Source of the DNA: Odontocerum albicorne | Lineage: Eukaryota; Arthropoda; Insecta; Trichoptera; Odontoceridae | Direction of reading: 5' to 3' | Length of the DNA stretch: 64,000 bases | Assembly (NCBI GenBank): GCA_949825065.1 | Contig: OX463847.1 | Coordinates: 41,016,831-41,080,830, forward strand | Shown here: positions 33,110 to 44,110 of the stretch, in pieces | Numbering within the stretch: position 1 is the stretch's first letter | Layout of the letters: each line of letters opens with the position of its first letter | Made by a program: the position numbers and the translations under genes | The notes under the pieces: generated by a model | What the model was told of the DNA's origin: nothing | Seen by the model: the letters and a program-made list of their open reading frames with translations, nothing else | Database searches by the model: none

Positions 33110-33600
33110 TACCATCAAGCCGTGTCCCTTGTGGGATAGGTAGAGAAAATAGATCTTCAAACTTTTCTATTCAAGCACACAACACTCGCCTGTTCCTCAT
33201 TCATATATTTCGTCATGTACACCATCCTGTCGTGTAGCTCATGACTGAACATCGTGACTCCCATGATAGCATCTGACAACTCCTCTCTATTCATCCCTGT
33301 ACTCTGCGGCTCGAAGAGCAGTTGTTAAGGGTAGTCTAGTTGCGTCTCTCACTCGGTCAGTCCAACGCATTGGGATTCTTCGTCTTGTGCGTCGTCCTTC
33401 CACGCCTCCAGTAACCACAAACCTTTCAAAACTATATCCTTGGCCACGAGCAATGTGTCTACAGAATCGTAGAACTCGTCGAAAGCATATTGTCGACAAT
33501 CTGTCGGTGATTCTCAGTTCTTCAAAAATGGAGGCATTAGTTCGTCTTGCTGTCCATGGAATTCGTAAAGTCCTTGTACCATCTTCCATTGTTCATACAT
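33110..33600 (-). mobile_element. RTE-D LINE relic
   Basis: The minus-strand frame 33589-33287 encodes RTLRIPWTARRTNASIFEEL, ITDRLSTICFRRVLRF, and GGVEGRRTRRRIP.RWTDRV. This is the C-terminal tail of another RTE-type ORF2, distinct from RTE-A in sequence but with the same block order. No catalytic core. Confidence 0.83.
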
Positions 33601-33765
33601 CTTACTTTACCTTACTTCAAAATCTGGTCCACTAGATCCAGCCATATTCAGTTCATCTCTTCCACGAACTCTTTGCACTTCAGACTTGTATACTCGCTTA
33701 GTCCTTCTTTTCTCATGCATTCTCTCCACGTATCCAAACCATCTAATATTAATAATTACAAAAGA
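33601..33765 (-). mobile_element. RTE-A short relic
   Basis: Minus strand encodes IRWFGYVERMHEKRRTKRVY and a VRGRDELN.AGS block, equivalent to the WFGHVERMN and GRGRPRKVW blocks of RTE-A. It adjoins the RTE-D relic on its 5' side. Confidence 0.72.
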
Positions 33766-33865
33766 ACAATGCATATAACGCCTTTTAGAGAGCAAACTGT
33801 CCTCAATGGTGCCCTAAATCGGTGCTCTAAAATGAACATATTTAAAATATCACAAAATAAATATA

Positions 33866-34386
33866 TAAAGGGTATTTCTTGAATAAAACACACAATTTGC
33901 TTTGATTTCAAATTTTTTTTATTGGTCATTGAAGTGTAATGTGTGACATTTAACACAAAAAACAATATCCGCCAAATGATCACCTCTTGCAGCTCCACAG
34001 ATGCCCGCTCTTTTGTCAAAAATTTCGATGACATTTTGGCATAATTGCGGTTCTTATTCACCAATAACGCGAATACTTTCGTCCTTCAGCTCAGGAATTG
34101 AATGAGGGTCATTCTTATAGACCTGGCTTTTCACGTAACCCCAGACAAAATAGTCCAACGGTGTCAGATCACATGATCTTGGTGGCCAATTAACATCACC
34201 GTTTCTGGAGATTACAATACATAAAATAATTAACAATTTGAACGCGTTGTTGTATTTTATACGACTCCATTTTTATAAATGTCATACATTACACTTTTCA
34301 AATGTCACAAGACCCTGCTAATTTCGCGATGTCATCTGTGTTTTATCCAAGAATTAAAAAAACCGCTCAATTTGAAAGACACTTAA
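33866..34386 (-). mobile_element. Mariner-like element with large internal deletion
   Basis: Similar inverted ends (aagggtatttctt left; aagtgtctttcaaattgagc on the opposite strand at the right) bound about 520 bp. The minus strand encodes a start reading MESYKIQQRVQIVNYF, then jumps to the C-terminal DDE part: WPPRSCDLTPLDYFVWGYVK and QVYKNDPHSIPELKDE. The central half of the transposase is missing, including the first two catalytic aspartates; the last one (LTPLDYF) is present. Non-autonomous and broken. TA flanks both ends. Confidence 0.82.
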
Positions 34387-34889
34387 TAATTTAAGTGCAA
34401 TGATAGGAAGGTAGGGACTGCGACCATTAGATTAAGTAGTTCCCTACATATGCTAAGATTAACATAAATCTTAAAGCTTCTCTTTGTATTTTTACTTAAA
34501 ACGTCCATTTTATCAATTCATTCACTTCTGACATCTTCAGTTTGCTTTCTTTCATACATTGTCATTTCACAATCTTCGATTTGTTTTCAGTTATTAAAAT
34601 AATAAAATTTGGGACAAAGTCTATTTTAGCAACGACCGACACGACGGTTTCTGTAACCAAAGGCTGAAGTTCCACTAATTTGTTCGTAACAAAGCTTCTA
34701 TAATACTTGGTCATATCCCTGCCTCGGTGCGTTTATGGAGACGCGCCCCTATTTACGTAAAATGATGCACTTATCACAAAACATTTTGCAGTTAATGCGT
34801 TTTACATTAAAATTCAACCATATTATGTTTCCTCTCAGCCTCGCGTGTCGACAACATGATATGAGAACAGTTAATTAATGTCTATTGTT
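34387..34889. other. No feature recognised
   Basis: AT-rich with a slightly GC-richer segment at 34620-34860; no open frame or family match found. Confidence 0.35.
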
Positions 34890-35180
34890 AAATGAGTTGC
34901 ATATGGATAATCGGTTATAGTCAAATAGGTCGAATTAGTTCTACGAATATACGAATAAATAAATGGCTATAATCGAATGAGTTATGTATGAATAATCGAA
35001 TAAATGGCTATAGTGGAATAAATTATGTATGGATATTCCAATAAGTGACTATTGTTGAATTAATCTGAATAATTGAATAAATGGCTATAGTTGAATAAGT
35101 TTTTGTGTTGAAAATCGAATCTTTAGTTGAATAAGTTTTGCAAGGGATGTTTAATAAATGGATATAGCCAAATAAATTTA
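34890..35180. repeat. Degenerate ~42-bp tandem repeat
   Basis: Units contain aataaatggctatagt, tgaataagttatgtat and ggataatcga in that order. About six units, with substitutions and small deletions. Confidence 0.75.
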
Positions 35181-35244
35181 CGTGTGATAAAAAAGTTGAA
35201 AAGGACAGCGAAAGACGTGTAGCAGCAGATAATGAGGTAAACGG

Positions 35245-35640
35245 AGCACTTTATGTAATTGTGGCGGTCGCCCACTCGGAACACTGTGGGCGTTCATACA
35301 TACGGTCAATGACCGATGAAATGACCTTCGCATTCCTCGACAAATCTAAATAAACAAGTCCGAAGTTCAGACGCCGGCCATTCAACCCATAGCCGAGCGG
35401 ACCGCATTCCATACTAGAGAGAGAACGCACCACGCTTGTCTCGCCAGTTCCGTATTTGAATGATACCTACATACAACAATTAATCGTTTTGCATTCGCAG
35501 AAACGAGACGTAGGCATATCGCGAACGCATTCCCACGCACATTCTAAAAAGATATAAATACCTACGTTACTAATAAAATTGGACTCTCTTTCCGCATTGC
35601 GATCTAACGTGTTTTATTATTTATCAACAAATCATCCTCA
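35245..35640 (+). other. Possible solo LTR or promoter-like segment
   Basis: A GC-richer block (35260-35460) is followed by a TATA-like gatataaatacc at about 35552 and an aataaaa signal about 20 bp later. This arrangement resembles insect LTRs, but I cannot find matching ends or a target duplication, so the call is tentative. Confidence 0.25.
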
Positions 35641-35689
35641 TCTTCTCTTCCCTTAAGGACTAGTTCCTAAATAATGAACAACCGCAAAA

Positions 35690-36190
35690 TATCATGAGTA
35701 GCAAAAATAACAGTAAGTTTGTTGATGCCCACTTTGATGTATGGAAGTGAAACTTAGACTTGACAGAAGAAGGATAAGAATAAGATGAATGGTGTGGAGA
35801 TGCGTGCACTGAGGAGAATTTGTGGAGTGTCAATGTTTGGAAAAAGACGTAATGAAGACATCAGAAATGAATGCATGGATAAAATGGATGTTTTAAGTAA
35901 AATGAAAAAAAATTCAAGACGGTTTGGACATGGGGAGAGAATGAATGATACAAATATGACTAAGCAAGGTATACAAGTCAAAAGTGCAAGGTGTGCATGG
36001 AAGAAGTAGACCTAGGAAAACGTGGCTGGATTAAGTGAACTAGATTTTGAATAGAAGATAAAGTGGGAAGTATGAATAATGGAATATTTTGCGTGATGTG
36101 ATGTATGAATGTGAATCAGGCAAAAGTTATGTGCTTAGCTATAAAAGTTTGGAGATGTTTTCTCTCTGCCTAACCCGAAAGGAATATTGC
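35690..36190 (+). mobile_element. RTE-A relic
   Basis: Plus-strand frame 35785-36009 encodes GVEMRALRRICGVSMFGKR, NECMDKMDV.SKMKKNSRRF and GHGERMND, aligning to the RTE-A tail. The 3' end has gatgttttctctctgcctaa. Frame breaks lie on either side. Confidence 0.82.
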
Positions 36191-36204
36191 ATGATGCTAT
36201 GTAT

Positions 36205-36665
36205 GTGTGTATTGTATTTATTTATTTTATTTTATTTTTATTTTATATATATATGACAAGAAATATTCACAATTTGCGAAAAAGCAACAGGTAATTTCAT
36301 TTGGACACAATTTTATGGATCTGGGTTTGTTGCCTTCCATTTGTCTTAGCCCCAGTAAACTAGGCTTTGCCTGTATCTCACTGAGGACATATATCATAAA
36401 AAAAAACAATATTTCTTTCTGATTTTTCATTATATAAAACCCTGTTGCACATTCTCATCAACCTGCCAAACAGTGACACTCAATTACATATGTATATCAC
36501 ACGAATCAACCCCCTCACACTTCATCACTCCAGACAGACAAAAACATTCATCCCTCAATATACCGCACATAATCATAAAAAAACCACCACACTCAAGAGT
36601 TCACACAAACTTTTGCTACAAGTCAAGTATTATCTTGCAAGCCCAAGTATTCAAACTCCTACGTG
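36205..36665 (-). mobile_element. LINE-2 3' end
   Basis: Minus-strand LINE-2 tail with an AT-rich terminal run at 36210-36255, then tgacaagaaatattcacaat, cagtaaactaggctttgcc and tcaagagttcacacaaa, as in the 40.2-kb copy. Confidence 0.83.
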
Positions 36666-36929
36666 TATACACTATCTTCTAAACAGCTACATAAAAGTAA
36701 ATAAGGAATATTATGTGATCTTCAATTATTAATTTGTATATAATTTATAAGCATATGTAAATGGGGGAAAAGAGATGGTTAAAAGAAAAGTTGACGCAGA
36801 AAAAAGATAAGAAATGAAATGTGTCACATCAATTAATGATAGAAAAGAAGCGTCTTTTTCAATTGTTGTTTGAAATATGTTAACTACTGAGCGAGTCTGA
36901 TTGATGTATAATATCTTTATATTTATTAG

Positions 36930-37510
36930 TTTACTGTGTGGTGTCACATTTTGGGAAGCACTGAATCTTGAAAATGATGAGAGGTTTTGTAATTAGGACT
37001 TTAAAGGTTTCTATAATAAGGACTTTAAGTTTAATTGGCGAAGATAAATATCTGAGTATGAATATTGCGAAATTCAAAGTCATGGTGATAAAAAAGTATG
37101 AAAGTAAAAGTAAATAAAATATATGGGGGAATAATGAAAGACGGTGCAAGTTGGGGAATTCTGTCATTTGACTAGTATTTTATAAAATGATAACGAGATA
37201 CATATATCGTAGTAGCGATAGAAAACAAAGTCAATGGGGTTTTAAATAAATCAGAAGATTATCTATGATCGTGATAGAAAGTGTGAAAAGAAAAGTAAAT
37301 GCTATATATGGGTGAATAACGAAATATTGGAACAAGCTGAGGAATTCTGTTATCTAGGTTACGAGGACTATCGAACGACATTTAGCGGTAAGAAACAAAG
37401 TCGATAAGGCACTTAAACATATATACCAGAACTGGACAGTATCGTTATATGCTACGATGATAGTCCACAGCAGTATTTCAGTCCCAAATTTGATATAATT
37501 TTTACAAAGG
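36930..37510 (+). mobile_element. Two successive RTE-A relics
   Basis: 36930-37170 and 37255-37510 both contain the family's upstream segment (agtaaatgctatatatgggt / agtaaataaaatatatgggg, then a ggaattctgt(t/c)at block). The second continues into gtcgataaggcacttaaaca and tgatagtccacagcagta. Both are frame-broken. They may be a tandem duplication of one relic. Confidence 0.68.
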
Positions 37511-37544
37511 TAAAGCGGTTCACCACCCCCATCCCTATCTTTTT

Positions 37545-37625
37545 TTATTTGACCCAACTTGGACTCGAACCAGACATACCCTGGTTATTTGAACTCTAGA
37601 GGCGTGACAGATTGACATGCAAATA
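37545..37625 (-). repeat. tRNA-like SINE head fragment
   Basis: Reverse complement carries a B box (tctggttcgagtccaagttg) and an upstream acgcctctagagttc stretch. No clear A box or LINE-like tail is present. Confidence 0.4.
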
Positions 37626-38089
37626 GCAACTCCAAACAATGGCACGACTATGACGTAGCATGTCACATAAATATATTTTGATTGCTGTGAACTTTAATGA
37701 TTCACGTAAAGCCTCCAAACCAATACTAACTTCTTTCAGAATTTATCAATAAAAGACTTTATTATAAAATACAACAGAATTTTAAAATGTACACTTATAG
37801 TATGCTGTTGGAAATAGAGCAACCTTAAACATGGAACCATTTTAACTCTCCATTGAGATATCTTAGTGAAAGTGAATTATAAATTTATCTTAACTATGTG
37901 TTAGATCAAAAGGATGGCCATTGAAGAAATTGATTGAGCAGAAAAAGGTTCTTGTTATGAAACTAGTCCTAACCTTGAAGTAGGTTACGTCACAAAAGTA
38001 TGTGATGAATAAAGTGAGGGAGAAAAAACACTTCTTGTACTCGTAAATAGGAATTCTGGGGCTATTTTGTATACTACCTTTCACAGTTC
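37626..38089. other. No feature recognised
   Basis: AT-rich. TACTCGTA occurs at 38038. Confidence 0.35.
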
Positions 38090-38525
38090 ATAATGGTTTA
38101 AATTGGTTCAGAATGGTTTAAATTGGTTACTAGTTCAGAATGGTTTAAATTGGTTCATGTCATGTTGTCTATCACAGAACTATTACATTACAAATTCAGA
38201 ATGGTTTAAATTGGTTCACGTTGTCTATCACAGAACTATTACATTACAAGTTCAGAATGGTTTAAATTGGTTCACGTTGTCAATCACTGAACTATTACAT
38301 TACAAGTTCAGAATGGTTTAAATTGGTTCACGTTGTCAATCACTGAACTATTACATTACAAGTTCAGAATGGTTTAAATTGGTTCACGTTTTCAATCACT
38401 GAACTATTACATTACAAGTTCAGAATGGTTTAAATTGGTTCACGTTGTCTATCACAGAACTATTTACATTACAAGTTCAGAATGGTTTAAATTGGTACAC
38501 GTTGTCAATCACTGAACTATTTCAT
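38090..38525 (+). repeat. 56-bp tandem repeat
   Basis: Units of ttcagaatggtttaaattgg, ttcacgttgtcaatcactga and actattacattacaag. Spacing is 56 bp (ttcaga at 38195, 38251 and onward), about seven full units plus shortened ones at the left edge. Confidence 0.93.
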
Positions 38526-38974
38526 CAACGATAAAATAGGCTATATATCGCCAAGATGCCTTTTTTCCGACCCGGGTGTTGCGGATATGAATACATTTAT
38601 TTAAAAAAGGGGTTGTCTAGTAAAAAGTATCATAAAAGGGCAATTTATGTGGTGCCGCGCTGTTTAGAGAAAATATTATCTTCAATGGCGCTCTAATTTT
38701 GGATTCGAAAGCTATAATTGACGGATTAAAATTATGCAAAATAAATATACGAGCATATAAGTTGAGTGTATGGATATGAAGGGGGTAACTGCGGCCTTCA
38801 GATTATTTTTAACACATTTCTGCTTCATTGGAGGAGATTCACACATGGCAATACACTCGTCATGAAAGTGTTATACAAAACAATTTGTTGCATTCTGTGG
38901 AATTCTTCTGAATACTTTTTAAATGTATTGATTGTAAATGCAAAACAATATCACTTAGTAGTATTTTCGCTGTT
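38526..38974. other. No feature recognised
   Basis: AT-rich, no repeat match or supported open frame. Confidence 0.35.
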
Positions 38975-39150
38975 TATATTACAACCTGGCTTGTCAATTG
39001 GTATGTAGAAATCCCTTCCAACCAACCAGAAAGGTGTTCAAGAGGTCTTAAGTGAAAACCAAACTGAAAGTATTTAAAAACAATAGTAATAGAATCCAGA
39101 ACCCCCGAGCTGTAAAACAGGGCTCTTACCAATTAGACCACGGAAGGTTA
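38975..39150 (-). mobile_element. tRNA-derived SINE
   Basis: Minus-strand copy: head with a tctaattggtaagagccct A-box-like stretch, body with ggttttcacttaagacctc, tail with ggttggttggaagggatttc and gccaggttgtaata. The B box is degenerate. It is followed by an RTE-A tail. Confidence 0.75.
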
Positions 39151-39174
39151 TTTTTATAATTCCAATAAATAGTA

Positions 39175-39335
39175 ATACATACCATCACACCATTTCAATA
39201 TCTGGGTAGGCAGAGAGGACTGAGCACCTGACTTGCTTATCTCGACACAGATCCTTCGCTTCTCCTCCAAATCCATACACCTTATCCTACAACTATTACA
39301 ATTTATTTAACTTTCTACGTTTCCATCTTTCAAAA
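39175..39335 (-). mobile_element. RTE-A 3' end relic
   Basis: Minus-strand terminal segment with gtaggcagagaggactgagc and the downstream tccaaatccatacacctta, matching the ends at 6.0, 27.7 and 50.7 kb. Confidence 0.68.
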
Positions 39336-39419
39336 TATAGTTATCTTTATAATAATTCAAAATTATGTGTACAACAAAGTTTGCTGTATATAAAAATAAA
39401 ATAAAAAATTTCAACTTTA

Positions 39420-39720
39420 TGCGGCTTAAGAAACCTCACCACAGTCTGTAATGGTCTGGCCATGGAGGCGCGTTGCCAGCTGCAGGGGTGGGGGGCTGGC
39501 GCCCGGTATCGATCAGACTGGAGACTGGAGGTCCAGACTCGAGAGGAGGACGGCCCGATATCCATTCATTCATACACCCATCCGCCTCACCCATTCACCA
39601 TAGCAACAAAGGGGTGAGACTGCAGAAGGGGGCGGGCTATGGAGAACCCGACACTGGAAAATGCCATGGGTTACCCAGTATGAAAAAGTTTTGCTGTCAA
39701 TGTATGGTGTTTGTTTAAAA
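39420..39720. other. GC-rich island, unclassified
   Basis: The most GC-rich 200 bp in this part of the window (39455-39655), containing cagctgcaggggtggggggc and gcagaagggggcgggctatg. A plus frame from 39473 to 39718 is open (81 codons, MPAAGVGGWRPVSIRLETGG at the start), but its composition follows the base bias and I recognise no domain. It could be a repeat fragment or a host regulatory or exonic piece. Confidence 0.35.
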
Positions 39721-40150
39721 TATCATGTTTCATGTGGAACTCTGTCTGATCTTGTGGAAGAAATATTTATTTATTTATTATTTATATAAAGTTTAATTTT
39801 TATTTAAAAGAATATTTAGAATGGTCTATCTCTTTTAGTATTAATGTGGCGTGGTCACCTTTAGGAAGCACTTAAAGACAAACCTTTTTTGGGGGTCTTA
39901 TCAAAGTTGATGATGGTATATTAAAACTACGCACATACTCGTATACTACCCAACACCTTAAGCCGAATATGTTAGTTGGTTGGTCACATATCGGAAGATC
40001 TACAAAGGTTTCTTTGTAGTTCGTCTTTCGTTGATAAGTTTTCAGCGGTTTTTTTACTAAATATGTTTTTCTGAACATATTCAGGTGCGGGGAAGTAAGT
40101 TTCTTATCTAATAGCCACAGTCACTATCTTTCTACCATTTCACTCAACTT
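39721..40150. other. Mostly unassigned, with a mariner-related scrap
   Basis: 39985-40025 (cacatatcggaagatctaca and aggtttctttgtag) is the reverse complement of a piece at about 23398-23435 in the mariner relic. Otherwise nothing recognisable. Confidence 0.4.
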
Positions 40151-40154
40151 ATAT

Positions 40155-40740
40155 AAAGGTAAAGGTAGGAAAACCATTTAGACAGTCGATCGGAGCGTGG
40201 TTGTTATTGCGACAGGATTTTGAGTACTTGGGCTTTCAGGATGAATGACGAGTGGAAAGGATTTGTGTGAGCTCGTGAGTGTGGGTTTCTTCTTGTTGTT
40301 TTAATTTTGGTTGTTTTTGTATTTGTGTTTCTGTGTATTTTTTGTTTTAATTTTAATTTTTATTCTTATGATTGTGTGCGGTATATTGTGGGATGAATAT
40401 TTTTGGTCTTTCTGGAGTGATGATGTGTGAGGAGTTGAATTTCGCAAGATGTTTCCAGTTGTAGTTGAGTGTCACTGTTTGTCAGGTTGATGAGAGCGTG
40501 CAACGGGGTTTTGTTTTTGTGTAATCAAAAATCGGAAAGAAGTATCGATTTATTTTTTCATGCTAAATATCCTCAGTGAGATACAGGCAAAATCCTAGTT
40601 TACTGGGGACACGACAAATGAAAGGCAAAAAACCCAGATCCATTAAAATTGTATGTCCAAATCAAATTACCTGTTGTTTTTTCGCAAATTGTGCATATTT
40701 CTTGTCATGTGTAATAATAAATAAATAAATAAAATAAATA
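40155..40740 (+). mobile_element. LINE-2 3' end, plus strand
   Basis: Starts in the last ORF codons (ccatttagacagtcgatcgg, FRQSIGAW-like) and runs through the 3'UTR to a (AATA)n tail at 40710-40740. A cleanly readable copy that defines the family's orientation. Confidence 0.88.
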
Positions 40741-41089
40741 AATATAGGTATATTTTGTAATAATCTGTCAATAATGGTAGACTAGAGTCCAGATTTAGAG
40801 CGCCCTTGAGGAAAGTTTGCTCTCTAAACAGCGCTATATAAATTCTTTTTATTATTAATTATCAGTTCTGCCATCTCAGCAGGTCATTGAAAACAATAAA
40901 ATGTTTGTACGATATATTGATAAAAAATATAACACTTAATATATTACAAAAAATATACAAAAAACTCCTATACGGTTATACATGGTATATTTGGCGGGAT
41001 ATTGCTTTACAACAATTTTCCAGCCAACCAGAAAGTTGTGAAAAGCAGCAATCAGCAAAGATTATGTTTTATTTGAGCTTTTTGGAAGG
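40741..41089. other. No feature recognised
   Basis: AT-rich. A partial SINE tail phrase (ttccagccaaccagaaagtt) occurs near 41017-41036. Confidence 0.4.
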
Positions 41090-41220
41090 CTTTCGTTACC
41101 TAGTTGGTAAGACGTTGATTTTCCACGCGGAAGTTTTGGATTCGATTCCCGATGGTATCCAAAAAATCCTAGCCTGGTTCTTATTATTATACTTATCCTC
41201 GTAACAATAATTGCACGCGC
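41090..41220 (+). repeat. tRNA-like SINE head
   Basis: A box tacctagttggtaagacg (41097) and B box ttggattcgattcccgatgg (41135) are correctly spaced at about 40 bp. Downstream sequence reads tccaaaaaatcctagcctgg, as in the SINE body. The tail is missing. Confidence 0.62.
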
Positions 41221-41484
41221 TAGACGTATGCAAGTGTTGTTGCTTCTTAACGTGTGATTGTATTACGAGCAAGGACGATGACAGCCTATGAGGTACTTAC
41301 CTACTCCAATTGTTCCTAAGCAAGGCTCGATTACTGGGGCTAAAATCAATATTGTGTACCGGCCATGCTATTCAACATGTTCGTATAATTAATTAATTTA
41401 TTGATGGATGGTTATTTTTTATTACGCTTTCGTACCGTACAGTGCAATTCAGCGGCCTGATTTCTTGAAATCATCCAAAAAGTC

Positions 41485-41575
41485 GATTTCCGTAGCTTAG
41501 TTGGTAATACGTATGTCTTTCAATAGGGGGTTCCAGGTTGGATTCCTAAAAGTGCCAAAAAAGTAGTTTGGCAAC
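41485..41575 (+). repeat. tRNA-like SINE head
   Basis: A-box-like gtagcttagttggtaatacg and B-box-like ccaggttggattcctaaaag at about 35-bp spacing. Truncated after the head. Confidence 0.58.
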
Positions 41576-41924
41576 TGAGAATACAACGGGACTGTAATAC
41601 AATGAAATTGATCGTTCTACGAGTACGTTTCGATATGTCGTCACCGAAGAGGGAATCACTTCGGGGTGGTTCCTTTTTTAGTCACTACGTGATGTCTCGC
41701 TCTAAAAATATAATATTCATATCTTGTATAGATAACTCTGAATGGATTCTACTTTCTTCTTCTACAATAGCGTGCCTAATAGAAAACGATCCAACTAATA
41801 TATAATTTAATTAGAAGATTTTGAATTCGATTGCCACCTACATTGTTTTCTGTGACAAAAAAGGCGACTATTTTTTGTACAATTTGTTTTCTGCCTTACG
41901 GTTTTGTTATTATTAGATAAAAAA
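41576..41924. other. No feature recognised
   Basis: Mixed sequence with TACGAGTA at 41618; an open frame to 41805 has no recognisable content. Confidence 0.35.
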
Positions 41925-42174
41925 ATGTTAATGGGCAAGCTCACACTCAAAAAATGTTAATGGGCTAGATCACACTCAAAAAATGTTAATGGGCTAGATC
42001 ACACTCAAAAAATATTATTTTGCTAGCTCACATTTAAAAAGTTCATTTGTAAGCGCTCATTAAAAAATACTTACGAGTATATATTGGCTCAAACTTTTTT
42101 TATCTATTAGCTCTCACTCAGAAACGTTAATTTGTTACCACATATTAAAAATGTTAATCTTTTGGCTTACACTC
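41925..42174. repeat. ~30-bp satellite, left part
   Basis: Units of aaaaatgttaatgggctaga and tcacactca. About eight units, degenerating to the right. The array resumes at 42686. Confidence 0.85.
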
Positions 42175-42685
42175 TTCTTCTTCTTCCTACAGATCATGAT
42201 CTGTTTGTTCCGCTTGTTCCCCTTCTTGTGACGTGGATTGCCCGCTGTCACGCCATCTCTTCGGAGGTCTTCCCGGTAATCTTCTTCCGGCTGGGTTCCC
42301 TTGAAGGGCGACACGTGGAAATCTGTCGTCTTGCATTCTGTTCACATGTTCGTTACAGTATCACCTTCGTTGTCTTCCCCACCTGGCAATGTCTGCCGTA
42401 CTACACTGTCTCCTTATTTCGGTGTTTCTGATTCTATCTCTTAGTGTGTTTCCGGTTATACATCTCAGTGTTTTCATTTCCGAGGTTCTCAGGAGAGATT
42501 CTGTTCTAGATGTGTCTGCTCTGGTCTCTATTCCATAGGTGGCTATCGGCTATCGGTCTCACACATGTCTTGTATATTCTGACTTTACTTTCCATTCTCA
42601 TGTGTTTATTATTTCACACCGGTATTGTTAGGCATCCCGATATTGCAGCCGCCTTATTGACCTGTCTCAAGGTTTCATCATACAA
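42175..42685 (-). mobile_element. RTE-E LINE inserted in the 30-bp satellite
   Basis: Minus strand encodes a broken RTE tail: LRDRIRN.EI, a GR..PGRPPKRWRDS block (from ttcggaggtcttcccggtaa) and QEGEQAEQT. The 3' end is a (gaa)n tail seen as cttcttcttcttcc. The near-repeat ggct(t/c)acactc stands at both junctions (42164-42174 and 42686-42696); it could be a target duplication or merely the satellite unit. Confidence 0.78.
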
Positions 42686-42985
42686 GGCTCACACTCGAAA
42701 ATATTAATTTGTAAGCTTACTTTAAAAAAAAAGTTTATTTATTCACACTTAAAAATGGTAAACTGTTAGTTCACACCTAAAATATTAATCTGTTAGCTCA
42801 CATTTAAAAATATTAATCTGTTAGCTCACATTTAAAAATGTTAACCTGTTAGCTCACATTTAAAAATGTTAATCTGTTAGCTCACATTTAAAAATATTAA
42901 TCTGTTAGCTCACACTTAAAAATGTTTATTTATTAATCTATATCATATAATGTTAAACTGTTAGCTTACACTTAACAATCTTAAT
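42686..42985. repeat. ~30-bp satellite, right part
   Basis: Continuation with units like aaaaatgttaatctgttagc and tcacattt. About nine units, several nearly identical. Confidence 0.88.
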
Positions 42986-43399
42986 GTGTTGATATCTGGG
43001 GTTTTCGGGTTCGATTACCCAAAATAATAATAATAAAGAATAGGAAAGTGGCTAAGATACCGTCTGGTAACAATACTCACACGTGCAAGTGTTGATTCCT
43101 TTTCACGAGGGGTGTAATATTCTTACATATATGAAGACGAACCGCGAATTCCGTGCTAATCCGGTGGTTCTAAACTCGAAGGTTTGGCAAATAGGGCAAA
43201 AAACAATGTTTTCACACGGACACGTTCTTTAATAGGTCTGATTCACCATTTTAGAAAAGTTGAAGTGTTACCATACAAATGAATTAAAAATATCTCTAGA
43301 AGAATAATTGTTTCTTTGGATTTATTATTTTTATACAATTATTGTAAATTTCATTATAAAATAAACATATGGTAAGTTTATTGCCTTACGATAATGTCT
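42986..43399. other. No gene recognised; one B-box-like phrase
   Basis: ttcgggttcgattacccaaa at about 43003 is a good B box, but no A box or SINE body accompanies it. The remainder is AT-rich. Confidence 0.4.
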
Positions 43400-43640
43400 T
43401 CCTTCTTCTTCTTCCTAGTGTCATGTCAGGTCCCCCAACGTTGACTATCACCTGAGAGTAGGCATCTTTCTCCCCGGCAGCCCGCAAAAGACCCCCAACG
43501 CTCCTTATACCAGTCCAATCACGTATATTGCGGAACGAGGAGATTTGCCTCATGCCAACACCTATTCGACTCTCTATTTTGCCTTGGATAATCAGGTGCA
43601 GTAATTTGTACTTTTCTCCTCTAATTACATGACCCAAATA
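43400..43640 (-). mobile_element. RTE-C 3' end
   Basis: Minus strand 43637-43386 encodes KYKLLHLIIQGKIESRIGVG, RNIRDWTGIRSVGGLLRAA and YSQVIVNVGG, matching the broken 14.36-14.65 kb copy. The 3' tail is (gaa)n (cttcttcttcttcc). Confidence 0.83.
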
Positions 43641-43974
43641 ATCTCTTCCAGCCGACCATAAAAGAGATGCGCATGTTCATGCAAATAACTGGATGAAATT
43701 TTATTTTCTCCGATAGACAAAGAAAGAAAACTGAAATATGTTAAACGCATTAAAAAACAAATGAGTAAAACAATTTTTTTCCAAATGCCACCAAAGGCTG
43801 GAAAAGATGCAGAAAGATAAAAAAAACTTGGAATGAGAGTGAAGACTTAAAAGTGAATGAAAATAATTCACTTGAGCAATTTTAAGCAATTAAGGTTGAA
43901 ATTCGCACTCATTAAATTAAATAACATTCATGTTGTTTCATTTATTGTACCGTAAAGGATCAGTTGTAAACACA
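43641..43974. other. No feature recognised
   Basis: AT-rich sequence without assignable content. Confidence 0.35.
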
Positions 43975-44110
43975 AATGGAATTGAAAAAACAATTGAAAT
44001 TACGGCGAATGAATAAACAATTGAAACGAGGGGGATTGAAAAACAGTTGAATTTAAGAGGATTGAAAAAACAATTGAAAGAAGGAGGGTTGAAAAAACAA
44101 TTGAGTTTGC
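43975..44110 (+). repeat. Degenerate ~30-bp tandem repeat
   Basis: Phrases gattgaaaaaacaattgaa, acgagggggattgaaaaac and aggagggttgaaaaaacaat repeat about five times with length variation. Confidence 0.75.

Noticed and set aside
33287..33589. Arginine-rich host protein on the minus strand
   Set aside because: Residue order (RIPWTARRTN, TDRLSTI, GRRTRRRIP.RWTD) is an RTE-type ORF2 tail.
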